Positions 1 through 7,825 of a DNA stretch of 40,347 nucleotides are shown one piece after another. The stretch is taken from contig ONIG01000018.1 of NCBI GenBank assembly GCA_900317855.1, forward strand, positions 1-40,347, in the 5' to 3' direction. The stretch is from an uncultured Eubacteriales bacterium (GTDB taxonomy: Bacteria; Bacillota; Clostridia; Oscillospirales; Oscillospiraceae). The notes beneath the pieces were generated by a model. The model had not been told where the DNA came from and did not search any database. It saw only the letters and a program-made list of their open reading frames with translations. Made by a program: the position numbers and the translations under genes. Numbering within the stretch: the stretch's first letter is position 1; each line of letters opens with the position of its first letter.

Positions 1-21
1 ATATTTTCTTGGCATAGCAAT

Positions 22-66
22 ACCCCCTATGTAGTTCTTTTATTTTCCTACATAGGGGGTGTTTTG
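22..66 (+). terminator. intrinsic terminator of an upstream gene
   Basis: A 13-bp perfect stem (22-34 with 48-60) around a 13-nt AT-rich loop is followed by GTTTTG. It probably ends a gene lying to the left of the window. The same hairpin read on the minus strand lacks a good T-run. Confidence 0.75.
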
Positions 67-302
67 TCTATTGTCCGTTTTTACTGGTTCGGTTCAAACG
101 CACAGCGCCGGAGATTTTTCTTTTTCTGCCGCGCACTTCCGCCCGTGCAGCAGCACCCACGAAAACCACCAAATAACGGGCAGAAAGTTTGTGCAGTTTT
201 TTTGTCGGAAAATGCACACAAATGCCGAAATTTATGCTACCCTTTTCATGCGAAATTTTTTTGTTTTTGCGGGTTTGTCGAAGGTTCAGGAGGATAGGGT
301 CC
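67..302. other. non-coding leader before the MBOAT gene
   Basis: AT-richer intergenic DNA with several T-tracts. Short open frames here lack ribosome binding sites and resemble no family known to me. No clear -35/-10 pair was found; the best -10-like element is TATGCT near 233. The only firm signal is the AGGAGG at about 288-293 that serves the GTG start at 303. Confidence 0.4.
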
Positions 303-1718
303 GTGGTTTTCAGCAGCCTGTCGTTTTTGTTTTGCTTCTTTCCGGCATTTCTGCTGGTGTATTATCTGACACCGTCGCGCCCGGCCGGCGCGCGCAATGC
401 CGTGCTGCTGGTGGGGAGCTGTGTGTTTTATATCATCGGGCTGGACGGTCAGTGGGCGTACTTTGCGCTGCTGGCCGCATCTGTGCTGGTCAACTACGGG
501 CTGGGCCTTGCCATCACGCGCGACAAGCCGCGCGCAAAGCTGTGGCTCATCGTCGGCCTGTGCTACAATTTCCTGTGGCTGTTCCTATTTAAATATCTCA
601 ATTTCCTGCTCACCGGCGTCAACGGTGTGCTCGGCTGGGTGTCCGGCGGCAAGGCGGCCGTGCCGCTGCTGGGCTGGGTGCTGCCGGTCGGCATCAGCTT
701 TTATACGTTTTCCGCCGCCGGCTATCTCATCGACGTCTACCGCGGCACGGTCGCGCCGGAGCGCTCACTGCTCACGTTCGGCACGTACCTGACCATGTTC
801 CCGAAGCTCGTCTCCGGCCCGATCGCGAGCTATGCGCAGCTGCAGCCGGAGTTCGGCGCGCGCGATGTGTCGCTGCGGCAGGCGGTCGACGGATTGAAGC
901 TGTTCGTGTTCGGCATGGCGCTCAAGATCCTGCTCGCCAACCAGCTCGGCGGCCTCTGGAGCGATGTGACCACGATCGGCTTTGAGAGCCTCTCGACGCC
1001 GCTGGCGTGGATGGCCGCGTTCGCGTATTCGTTCCAGCTCTATTTTGACTTCTGGGGCTACTCGCTCATGGCCATCGGCATCGGCCGGATGCTCGGCTTC
1101 CACCTGCCGGAGAACTTCCGCTGTCCGTACCTCGCGCTGAGCATGACGGAGTTCTGGCGCAGGTGGCACATCACGCTGGGCACATGGTTCCGCGAGTATC
1201 TGTATTTCCCGCTCGGCGGCAGCCGCTGCAGCCGCGGGCGCATGATTTTTAACCTGTTGGTCGTCTGGGCCGCGACCGGGCTCTGGCACGGCGCACACCT
1301 GAACTTCCTGCTCTGGGGTCTGGGCCTGTTTGGAATCCTCACGGTCGAAAAGCTCTGGCTCAAGAAATATCTCGACCGCTGGCCGGTCCTCGGGCATCTG
1401 TACATGCTCGTGCTCATCCCGCTGTCGTGGGCGGTGTTCTCTGTGTCGGACCTCGGGCAGCTCGGCGCGTATTTCGGCCGGCTGCTGCCGCTGTTTTCGC
1501 ACGCGGCGGCCTACCCGCTCGATTTTCTCAAGTACGGCAAGACCTACGGGGTGTTCCTCGTGCTGGGCCTGCTGTGCTCGACATCGCTGCCGGCGTATGT
1601 GTACCGCCGGCTCAAGGGCACGTGGGCCGGGGCGGTCATTCTGGCCGTGCTGTTCTGGCTGTGCCTGTTCTGCCTGAGCAAGGGCATGAACGACCCCTTT
1701 ATGTACTTCCGATTCTAA
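303..1718 (+). CDS. MBOAT-family membrane O-acyltransferase (AlgI-like)
   Basis: Polytopic membrane protein of 471 residues, the usual AlgI/DltB length. The family moves acyl groups, often acetyl, across the membrane onto extracellular polysaccharide or another surface acceptor. The MBOAT signatures are visible: WRRWHITLGTWFREYLYFPL in the central re-entrant region and ATGLWHGAH with the conserved active-site histidine at H329. GTG at 303 is chosen because AGGAGG lies about 10 nt upstream and the protein then begins VVFSSLSFLF, as AlgI homologues do; the longer frame from 189 has no ribosome binding site and a Cys-rich non-family extension. The next gene starts 13 nt downstream and encodes an SGNH protein, a typical MBOAT partner. 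The acceptor is unknown. Confidence 0.92.
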   Translation: MVFSSLSFLFCFFPAFLLVYYLTPSRPAGARNAVLLVGSCVFYIIGLDGQWAYFALLAASVLVNYGLGLAITRDKPRAKLWLIVGLCYNFLWLFLFKYLNFLLTGVNGVLGWVSGGKAAVPLLGWVLPVGISFYTFSAAGYLIDVYRGTVAPERSLLTFGTYLTMFPKLVSGPIASYAQLQPEFGARDVSLRQAVDGLKLFVFGMALKILLANQLGGLWSDVTTIGFESLSTPLAWMAAFAYSFQLYFDFWGYSLMAIGIGRMLGFHLPENFRCPYLALSMTEFWRRWHITLGTWFREYLYFPLGGSRCSRGRMIFNLLVVWAATGLWHGAHLNFLLWGLGLFGILTVEKLWLKKYLDRWPVLGHLYMLVLIPLSWAVFSVSDLGQLGAYFGRLLPLFSHAAAYPLDFLKYGKTYGVFLVLGLLCSTSLPAYVYRRLKGTWAGAVILAVLFWLCLFCLSKGMNDPFMYFRF

Positions 1719-1731
1719 GGAGCGCTGACGT

Positions 1732-2502
1732 ATGAAACGCATCAAACCGCAATATTTCCTCATCCTGCTGCTGGTGGCCGCCATTGCGGCGGCACCGTTT
1801 CTCATCCGCGGCCTGATCGACCGCAGCAGTGTCGGCAAGCAGCCGGCCGCAGCCGTCACGGCGGCGCCGGAGGAGACTGCCGAGCCGACACCCACGCCGG
1901 AGCCGACGCCGCTGCAGTTCACGACCGTGGACGCATCGTATTTTGACGATGCGCTCTTCATCGGCGACTCGCGCACCGTCGGCATCGCCGAATACGGCAG
2001 CCTGAAAAACGCGACGTATTTTGCCGACGTCGGCCTGAATGTCTACGTTGCACAGACGAAGGCCGTCGCCGTGAAAAATGTCGGCACCGTCACGCTGCCG
2101 CAGCTGCTGAGCCAGAAGACGTTCGGCAAGGTCTACATCATGCTCGGCATCAACGAGCTCGGCAACGATCTGGACGACATCACGGCAAAGTTCTCCTCGC
2201 TCGTCGACACCGTGCGCGCCGCGCAGCCGGACGCCATCATCTTCGTCGAGGCGAACCTGCATGTCGGCCCCTCGCGCTCGAGCACGGACGCGACGTTCAA
2301 TAACCCCCGCATTGACAAGCTCAACGAAAAGCTCGCCGCGCTCGCCGACGGCAAGACGATCTTCTACATCGACATCAACGAACTCTTCGACGACGAAAAC
2401 GGCAACCTGCGCGCCGACGCCAGCGGCGACAGCACCCATGTCTACGCCAAGTATGACCTCGACTGGTGCGACTGGCTGTGCACGAAGGCGATCGTTCGCT
2501 GA
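1732..2502 (+). CDS. membrane-anchored SGNH/GDSL hydrolase-like protein
   Basis: 256 residues. An N-terminal hydrophobic segment (residues 8-26) acts as signal anchor, followed by a Pro/Thr/Glu-rich linker (about 45-62), so the catalytic domain is extracytoplasmic. SGNH blocks are visible: FIGDSRTVG with nucleophile S80, GINE at 139-142 replacing the usual GxND, and DSTH near the C-terminus with D233 and H236. Preceded by AAGGAGCG overlapping the MBOAT stop codon, so the two genes form an operon. By analogy with AlgI/AlgJ and DltB/DltD pairs it probably completes, or reverses, acyl transfer onto a surface polymer. The substrate cannot be read from sequence. Confidence 0.85.
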   Translation: MKRIKPQYFLILLLVAAIAAAPFLIRGLIDRSSVGKQPAAAVTAAPEETAEPTPTPEPTPLQFTTVDASYFDDALFIGDSRTVGIAEYGSLKNATYFADVGLNVYVAQTKAVAVKNVGTVTLPQLLSQKTFGKVYIMLGINELGNDLDDITAKFSSLVDTVRAAQPDAIIFVEANLHVGPSRSSTDATFNNPRIDKLNEKLAALADGKTIFYIDINELFDDENGNLRADASGDSTHVYAKYDLDWCDWLCTKAIVR

Positions 2503-2512
2503 GCAAAAAATA

Positions 2513-2559
2513 CACGACAAAGGCCAGCCGGAAACCGCTTCCGGCTGGCCTTTGTCGTG
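2513..2559 (+). terminator. rho-independent terminator after the MBOAT-SGNH operon
   Basis: Long perfect inverted repeat (CACGACAAAGGCCAGCCGGA and its complement) with a short loop. The T-rich part lies inside the stem, so it may act in both directions. Confidence 0.75.
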
Positions 2560-2618
2560 ATAGATCTGGATACATCACTTAGTTTTCCGCTTTTTCTCCC
2601 TCGACGCGGTAGCGCGCA

Positions 2619-2693
2619 TCAGCGCTTGAGAATGTACCACACAAACGCGCCGCAGGCAATGATCATACCGCCGCCAACTGCTGCAAAGATCAT
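2619..2693 (-). CDS. 24-residue single-span membrane microprotein
   Basis: Not recognised. The protein begins MIFAAVGGGM and ends WYILKR: one hydrophobic, glycine-rich segment with a basic C-terminus, as expected of a one-span inner-membrane peptide with its C-end in the cytoplasm. A strong AAGGAGG sits 7 nt before the ATG and a perfect TATAAT lies about 64 nt upstream of the start, so it reads as a real gene. Its stop codon overlaps (TGATG) a second, very basic 14-codon frame ending near 2575 whose status is unclear. It is divergent from a KdpDE-like pair, so a KdpF-like role is conceivable, but no kdpABC is present and similarity to KdpF is not evident. Confidence 0.6.
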   Translation of the reverse strand: MIFAAVGGGMIIACGAFVWYILKR

Positions 2694-2756
2694 GTGACTG
2701 CCTCCTTTCCCCCAATGTCCCGCCCGTGCTCCGGACGGGATCTGTGAAGATACTTC

Positions 2757-2785
2757 ATTATAAGGAATCTATGCGCTAAGTTTCC
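2757..2785 (-). promoter_or_regulatory. promoter for the microprotein gene
   Basis: On the minus strand a perfect TATAAT (2762-2757) lies 17 nt from a poor -35 (GGAAAC, 2785-2780). The predicted transcript starts near 2750 and reaches the AAGGAGG of the 24-codon gene. Confidence 0.45.
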
Positions 2786-2928
2786 GGAAAACAGCGGCCC
2801 AAACGCTGCGCAGCCGTTAAGAAGGCGGAAAAGAATGCGCCTGAGGCTGCAAAGACCGTCGCGTTTGGACAGACAATGTGCTATGCTGACAGTGGAGCCA
2901 AGACGGCTGTCCGGAAAGAGGGATGCTT

Positions 2929-4002
2929 ATGCAGAAAGCAAGCAAGCGCCTGCCGCAATGGCTGCGCGATACGCTCATGTTCATCTTGATCATGGGCTGC
3001 GCCGTTGCCGTGTGCGAGCTGCTGTCCGTCTGCTATGATGACAACAACCCGTTTGCCACCTCCGTGTTCATTCTGGCGGTGGTGCTCGTCTCGCGCTTTA
3101 CCGCAGGGTACTGGCCCGGCATTCTGGCGTCGGCCGTCGGTGTGGTGAGCGTGAACTATCTGTTTACTTACCCGTTTCACGAATTCAACATGTCGATCGA
3201 TGGCTACCCGCTGACGTTTGCGGTCATGCTGGTCGTGAGCGTTCTCGTGAGCACGCTCACGACGCAGATCAAGCGGCAGGAGCAGCTGCGCTACGAGGCG
3301 GAACGGGACCGCATGCGCGCCAACCTCCTGCGCAGCGTGTCGCACGATATCCGCACGCCGCTGACGGCCATCATGGGCCTGAGCGCGACCGTGGAGGAAA
3401 ACGAGGCGCTCACGGACGAGGGGCGCGGCATGGTCGAGGAGATCCACCAGAACGCGCAGTGGCTGCTGCACCTGTCGGAGAATATTCTGTCCGTTACGCG
3501 CTTTTGCGATGAAGGCGTCGTGATCGAGAAATCGGACGAGGTCGTCGAGGAGATCGTCGGCAGTGCGATCCGGCGCTTTCGCAAAAATTGCAAGACCGAT
3601 ATCCCCATCACGGTCTCGAAGCCGGAGGAGATCCTGCTCGTGCCGATGGATGCCACGCTCATCGAGCAGGTGCTGCTCAACCTGCTGGAGAACGTCGCCA
3701 AGCACAGCCCGTCGGCGACGGAGATCTTCATTGAGATCCGCAAAGATGCCCGCTGCATCTGGCTGACCGTGGCCGACAACGGCGACGGCATCCCGCCGCA
3801 GCTGCTCGGCGTGCTCTTTGACGGCTATCTGCCGCTCGGCGCGGTGGAGGCGTCCGACCGCAGCCGCCATATGGGCATCGGACTGAGCGTCTGCCGCGCG
3901 ATCGTGCGCGCGCACGGCGGTGAGATTTATGCAAGAAACAAGATCGACGGCGGTGCGGAGTTCCGCTTCTGGCTGCCGGCGGAGGAGGAATCGAACACAT
4001 GA
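2929..4002 (+). CDS. KdpD-like sensor histidine kinase (DUF4118 type, short)
   Basis: About 357 residues. The N-terminal third contains closely spaced hydrophobic segments (TLMFILIMGCAVAVCELL, FATSVFILAVVLVS, FAVMLVVSVLVS) resembling the DUF4118 membrane domain of KdpD, followed by HisKA and HATPase_c. Visible boxes: H-box SHDIRTPLTAIMG (phospho-acceptor His about residue 139), N-box NLLENVAKHSP, G1 DNGDGIPP and G2 HMGIGLSVCRAIVRAHGG. The large cytoplasmic KdpD sensor and USP modules of enteric KdpD are absent. ATG 2929 is preferred to ATG 2923 because GAAAGAGGG would nearly touch the earlier codon. It overlaps the response regulator by 4 nt (ATGA). The signal is probably K+ or cell-envelope status, but no kdp transporter genes are adjacent. 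Confidence 0.9.
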   Translation: MQKASKRLPQWLRDTLMFILIMGCAVAVCELLSVCYDDNNPFATSVFILAVVLVSRFTAGYWPGILASAVGVVSVNYLFTYPFHEFNMSIDGYPLTFAVMLVVSVLVSTLTTQIKRQEQLRYEAERDRMRANLLRSVSHDIRTPLTAIMGLSATVEENEALTDEGRGMVEEIHQNAQWLLHLSENILSVTRFCDEGVVIEKSDEVVEEIVGSAIRRFRKNCKTDIPITVSKPEEILLVPMDATLIEQVLLNLLENVAKHSPSATEIFIEIRKDARCIWLTVADNGDGIPPQLLGVLFDGYLPLGAVEASDRSRHMGIGLSVCRAIVRAHGGEIYARNKIDGGAEFRFWLPAEEESNT

Positions 4003-4703
4003 TCCGTGATAAAATCATCATCGTCGAGGACGATCCCGGTATCAGCAAGTACCTGCAGGCGGCGCTGCGTTCGCACGGGTATGATATCCTGCTGGCGCCT
4101 GACGGCAAGACCGCGCTGGAGATGATCGCCTCGCACTGCCCGGATGTGCTGCTGCTGGATCTCGGCCTGCCGGATATGGACGGCAGCGAGATCATCCGCT
4201 CCGTGCGCACCTGGAGCCGGATGCCGATCATCATCATCTCGGCCCGCAGCGCGGAGATCGACAAGGCGGCCGCGCTCGACATGGGCGCAGACGATTACCT
4301 GACCAAGCCCTTCGGCACGGTGGAGCTGCTCGCGCGCATCCGCACGGCCCTGCGCCACACGCGCACCGACGGCACGAGCGACGGCCTGGCCATGACGGGG
4401 GAGTACCGCGTCGGCGACCTGTGCATCGACTACAACAAGCACCGCGTCTTTCTCGCCGGTGAGGACACGCACCTGACGCCGAACGAGTACAAGATCGTGG
4501 CGCTGCTCGGCCGGCACGCCGGGCAGGTGCTCACCTACAAGTCCATGATGAAAGAGCTCTGGGGCCCCGGCGTCGGCGGAGACAACAAGCTTCTGCGTGT
4601 GCACATGGCGAACATCCGCCGCAAGATCGAGCCGAACCCGGTCGAGCCGCAGTATATCTTCACGGAGGTCGGCGTCGGCTACCGCATGGCCGACAGCCAT
4701 TAA
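3999..4703 (+). CDS. KdpE-like OmpR-family response regulator
   Basis: 234 residues. Receiver domain with acidic pair ED-D (residues 10-12), phospho-acceptor D54 in LLLDLGLPDMDG and the conserved lysine in YLTKPF. The C-terminal winged helix includes LTPNEYKIVALLGRHAGQVL and ends in VGVGYRM. The overall pattern (KYLQAALRSHGYDILLAPDG, VRTWSRMPIIIISAR) is closest to KdpE. Translationally coupled to the kinase gene through a 4-nt overlap. It should bind DNA when phosphorylated by the upstream kinase; its targets are not evident here. Confidence 0.92.
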   Translation: MIRDKIIIVEDDPGISKYLQAALRSHGYDILLAPDGKTALEMIASHCPDVLLLDLGLPDMDGSEIIRSVRTWSRMPIIIISARSAEIDKAAALDMGADDYLTKPFGTVELLARIRTALRHTRTDGTSDGLAMTGEYRVGDLCIDYNKHRVFLAGEDTHLTPNEYKIVALLGRHAGQVLTYKSMMKELWGPGVGGDNKLLRVHMANIRRKIEPNPVEPQYIFTEVGVGYRMADSH

Positions 4704-4715
4704 GTCCATAATAAA

Positions 4716-4748
4716 AAGCTCCCGGAGCACTGCTCCGGGAGCTTTTTT
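4716..4748. terminator. bidirectional terminator between convergent genes
   Basis: Stem AAGCTCCCGGAGCA with its complement, flanked by AAAAA on the left and TTTTTT on the right. It can serve both the response-regulator operon and the convergent minus-strand gene ending at 4764. Confidence 0.85.
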
Positions 4749-4763
4749 GCGGTTTGCTGCGGC

Positions 4764-5868
4764 TTAGTCCGCCGTGATCGTCACGGTGCGGGAGATGGGC
4801 TTTGCCATGTCGTTGCCGCCGAAGATATAGGCGGTCTGGCGGTAGGTGCCGGCCTCGGTGGGCGCCTTGCTGCTGACATAGAGCTTGTGCGCGGCCGTGA
4901 AGCCGATGTAGCGGTAGTGCACGCCGTCCTGATTGTCGGCGGCGCTGTCACCGCGCATGAGCGTGGCATTGAGGGTATCGGCCTTGAGCGCGCTGGCGGC
5001 ATAGGTCGTCTCGCTGTTGTTCCAGCTCAGGCTTGCGCCGGAGGTGTGCATCTTCACGACGAGCACGCCGGTGCCGACGCCGGGGTTGTAATTCGGGTTC
5101 GAGGCGATGGCCGTCACGAGGTACATGCCCGCGCGGTTCGGCGAGCCGAAGGCCACGCGCGTGCTGTCAAACACGCTGGGCAGGCTGTTGAGGGTGTCGA
5201 CCAGCTTCGTGAACGCAGTGATATCCACGCCGATGAGCTTCAGAAAATCGGCCGCGCCATCCAGCAGTTTTTGATTGTTCTTCAGGAATGCACGCAGTTC
5301 GCCGACGGTTGTGCCGTCCTGCAGCGCTTCGGTGAGTGTTTTGCCAAGAATGGGCTTGACGATCGGGTCGAGCACTTTCAGCGCTGTCTCGGATACCATA
5401 CTCTCCGGGAGCTGCACGTAGACGATGCCGGACAGGCCGCTCGTCACGCCGCTGTAGACCTTGAAGATGGCGAAGGTGTCCTCGGGGTTCGTGGTCACGT
5501 ACTGCTGTGTGGTCAGGGTCTCACCGGCGGAGATGGCGGCCGCCTGCACCTTGACGCGCACATTGGCCTTGTCGACCGTGAGCGTGCCCTCGACTGCGTC
5601 ACAGCCGTGGTAGTCCGCCGCCGCCGGACAGCGTGCTGGTTGCTTTGTACTCCCATTCCTGGCAGCCGACGTCGCTGTAGTTGCTCAGCAGCGTCTGGCT
5701 GAGCAGATCGTTGACGTCTGCTCCGGCGGGGATGTAGGCCGCACCGTCGTGCACGTCCGGCACGACGTCCGCGGCAAAGGCCGGGATCTGGAACGCGGCG
5801 AGCTGGCCGAACAGCAGTACGGCCAACAGGACCGCAAGGATCCGTGTTATGTTTTTGTGGGTTGTCAT
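4764..5868 (-). pseudogene. secreted protein of unknown function, frameshifted
   Basis: Two adjacent minus-strand frames form one gene. The 5' part (5868-5599) starts after AGGAGG and encodes a signal peptide (ILAVLLAVLLFGQLAAFQIPAFA, cleavage likely after AFA), then runs in frame to about EYKATSTLSGGG. A one-base surplus in the GGC run at 5616-5627 throws it into GLPRL and a stop. Removing one G joins it to DYHGCDAVEGTLTVDKANVR and on through the downstream frame to 4764. The intact protein would have about 367 residues and end in a beta-rich, Ig-like segment (EAGTYRQTAYIFGG, ISRTVTITAD). No catalytic motif was recognised. A TATAAT lies on the minus strand at 5916-5911. The shift may be a true mutation, phase variation in the repeat, or a sequencing error. 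Confidence 0.7.
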
Positions 5869-5973
5869 TGCAAAAAAACCTCCTGTCTGTGGTCTTTGAG
5901 GACAGCCTGTATTATAGGACGTATTTCAACATTTATACGAAAAATGTGACACATTATCTTACCTGTATAAAAA

Positions 5974-6003
5974 ATCCTCGCCCGCAAGTGTGCGGACGAG
6001 GAA
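5974..6003 (-). terminator. terminator of the plsC-like gene
   Basis: Read on the minus strand, CCTCGTCCGCA-N5-TGCGGGCGAGG is followed by ATTTTTTA just downstream of the stop codon at 6023. Confidence 0.8.
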
Positions 6004-6022
6004 AATTCTTGATCATTCAGGA

Positions 6023-6823
6023 TTATTTGCCCAGTTCAGCGAGCATTTTGCTGCGGATGCCTTCGGTGAGGTTGTTCGTCTTGGTAGCCTTGACGGTCTC
6101 GGCCGGGATGACCTCGCGGATGCGCAGGTACACGTGCGTGCGCCGCCAGGGGACGTTGTGCGCGATGCGCTCCGTGCCCTCGATCGTCGCAACGACGATG
6201 GGCACATTGGCCTTCTGCGCGATCTTGAGCGAGCCGGCGTGCCAGGGCAGCAGCTCGCCGCTTTTGCTGCGCGTGCCCTCGGGATAGATGGCAAACGAGC
6301 ATGTATGCGCGCGGATGAGGTCGGCCGCGGCGTTGATCGTGGTCAGGGCGTTGCGCGCGTTCTCGCGGTCGATCGGCAGAAAGCAGCACCGGCGCACGAA
6401 CGGGCCGATGACGAACTTGCGCATGTTCGACGGCTTGGACACGAACGCCAGCCGCCAGCGCCGCAGCACCCACCACTGCACCATGGGGTCAAAGTTGGAG
6501 CGGTGATTGCTCACGAACAGATATTCCGTGTCCGTCGGCACCTTTTCGAGGCCCGTGACGTGGATCTTCACGCGGCAGAGCGCGAGGATCCAGCCGTCGA
6601 GCGCCATGGTCAGCGCGTGGTAAAACGGGCTGATGTGCGTATACATTTTGTTCGGCCCGGCGAACCACGAACAGACGAACATCAGCAGCACGTACACGAG
6701 ATTTGCCGCCGCGAAGCAGCCGATCAGGATCGGCAGCAGCCACCAGTAGCTCAGCGCGGGGGATAAAAAATAAATCCACGCTGTGCTGAGCACGGCGGGA
6801 ATGAGCAGCAGATAATAAAGCAT
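6023..6823 (-). CDS. plsC: 1-acylglycerol-3-phosphate O-acyltransferase family (PlsC-like)
   Basis: 266 residues with two N-terminal hydrophobic segments and the acyltransferase motifs in order: NHRSNFD (HX4D, H107 and D112), FVIGPFVRRCCFLPIDREN (motif II region) and YPEGTRSKSGEL (motif III). The family acylates lysophosphatidic acid to phosphatidic acid at the membrane during phospholipid synthesis. Acyl-donor preference cannot be read. The ATG is preceded by GAAGG about 8 nt away and by a near-ideal sigma-A promoter on the minus strand. Head-to-head with the YhhN-like gene, with which it shares promoter DNA; both products concern membrane lipids. The gene symbol is by family only. Confidence 0.88.
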   Translation of the reverse strand: MLYYLLLIPAVLSTAWIYFLSPALSYWWLLPILIGCFAAANLVYVLLMFVCSWFAGPNKMYTHISPFYHALTMALDGWILALCRVKIHVTGLEKVPTDTEYLFVSNHRSNFDPMVQWWVLRRWRLAFVSKPSNMRKFVIGPFVRRCCFLPIDRENARNALTTINAAADLIRAHTCSFAIYPEGTRSKSGELLPWHAGSLKIAQKANVPIVVATIEGTERIAHNVPWRRTHVYLRIREVIPAETVKATKTNNLTEGIRSKMLAELGK

Positions 6824-6872
6824 GAACGGACACCTTCAAGCATATTAAGTATTAAAATATTGCCAATAATCA

Positions 6873-6902
6873 TTGACGATAAACTTCCAAATCTATTATA
6901 AT
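6873..6902 (+). promoter_or_regulatory. sigma-A promoter for the YhhN-like gene
   Basis: TTGACG (6873-6878), 18-nt spacer, TATAAT (6897-6902). Predicted start near 6909. Its -10 overlaps the -10 of the opposite promoter at 6895-6923. Confidence 0.75.
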
Positions 6903-6923
6903 TGCATCGGAATACCGTGTCAA
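6895..6923 (-). promoter_or_regulatory. consensus sigma-A promoter for the plsC-like gene
   Basis: On the minus strand TTGACA (6923-6918), 17-nt spacer, TATAAT (6900-6895): a perfect consensus match. The -10 shares ATTATAAT with the plus-strand promoter. Confidence 0.85.
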
Positions 6924-6986
6924 TGAACGAGATGTAAACTTGCGCGGATTCCGAACACATTCTGATTGGAGATAGGATGGGATAAG

Positions 6987-7652
6987 GTGATCGTATTAAA
7001 ATGGGTGTTCCCGGTGTTCCTGGCGGTGCTCGCCATCGTGCACCTCATCAGCTGCTGGCGCGGCGACGACGACCTGCGCAAGCCGACCAAGGTCGCGCTG
7101 ATGCCGGTCGTTGCGCTGGCCTACCTCGCCTTTGCCCGCATGCCGTCGCTTTGGGTGGTCGCCGGCCTGCTGTTTGGCTGCCTGGGCGATCTGTTTCTGC
7201 TCTGGCCGCTCAAGAAGAAGTTCTTTGCGCTCGGCACGTCGTCGTTCTTCCTGGGCCACGTGTGTTACCTGATCTTTATCTACACGCACTATGTCATCCG
7301 CATCAGCTGGATCTGGATCGTCGTGGTCTGCGTGATCTATGCCGCCGGTGCCGCGTTTGTGTACGCCAACAGCCGCAGAAACATTCCGCGCGCGCTGCGT
7401 CCGCTGTCGCTGGCATATATGCTCATGCTCTGCGTGCTGAGCGTGAGCCTCATCCTGCCGCTGCTGACGGCGTTCTGGTGGGGCAAGCTCGTGGCGTTTT
7501 TCGGCGCGACGTTCTTCCTCGCTTCCGACGGCGTGCTGTGCGATATGCTCTTCGTCAAGAAGGCCGAGCCCACGAAGCAGAACTTCGTCGTCATGCTCAC
7601 GTACATCCTCGCGCAGGTGCTGCTGGCCGTCGGCTTTGCAGCCTGCCCGTGA
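6987..7652 (+). CDS. YhhN/TMEM86-family membrane protein (lysoplasmalogenase-like)
   Basis: About 221 residues with seven to eight hydrophobic segments. Family-like features include KPTKVALMPVVALAYL near the N-terminus, FGCLGDLFLLW, FALGTSSFFLGHVCYLIFI and FFLASDGVLCDMLF. Members of this family (PF07947) include TMEM86 enzymes that hydrolyse the vinyl-ether bond of lysoplasmalogens; plasmalogens are common in anaerobic Clostridia, so a lipid role fits. GTG at 6987 is preferred over TTG at 6966 because purine-rich GATAGGATGG precedes it, whereas nothing precedes the TTG. Transcribed from a promoter overlapping that of the divergent plsC-like gene. Confidence 0.8.
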   Translation: MIVLKWVFPVFLAVLAIVHLISCWRGDDDLRKPTKVALMPVVALAYLAFARMPSLWVVAGLLFGCLGDLFLLWPLKKKFFALGTSSFFLGHVCYLIFIYTHYVIRISWIWIVVVCVIYAAGAAFVYANSRRNIPRALRPLSLAYMLMLCVLSVSLILPLLTAFWWGKLVAFFGATFFLASDGVLCDMLFVKKAEPTKQNFVVMLTYILAQVLLAVGFAACP

Positions 7653-7678
7653 TTGTTAAAAATCTAGGTATTTCAAAG

Positions 7679-7715
7679 AAACGGGACGCTCCGATGCCGG
7701 AGAGTCCCGTTTGTT
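7679..7715 (+). terminator. terminator of the YhhN-like gene
   Basis: AAACGGGAC and GTCCCGTTT enclose an inner CTCCG/CGGAG pairing; TTGTTG follows. Confidence 0.75.
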
Positions 7716-7756
7716 GTACAGTGATGGGAAAATCTTAAAAATTTTGTTATTTTCTC

Positions 7757-7785
7757 TTTACACCGGGCGAAAAATGCAATACAAT
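7757..7785 (+). promoter_or_regulatory. sigma-A promoter for the GntR-type regulator
   Basis: TTTACA (7757-7762), 17-nt spacer, TACAAT (7780-7785). The start near 7792 lies downstream of the ATG at 7784, which excludes that codon as the start and supports ATG 7826. Confidence 0.75.
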
Positions 7786-7825
7786 GCGTGCATCTACAGG
7801 AGGTTTCAGGGGGAAAAAAGAGAAC

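Noticed and set aside
2929..4703. Assignment as a complete kdp regulon
   Set aside because: Kinase and regulator resemble KdpD/KdpE, but the large KdpD sensor domain is missing and no kdpFABC genes are in the window, so gene symbols were withheld.
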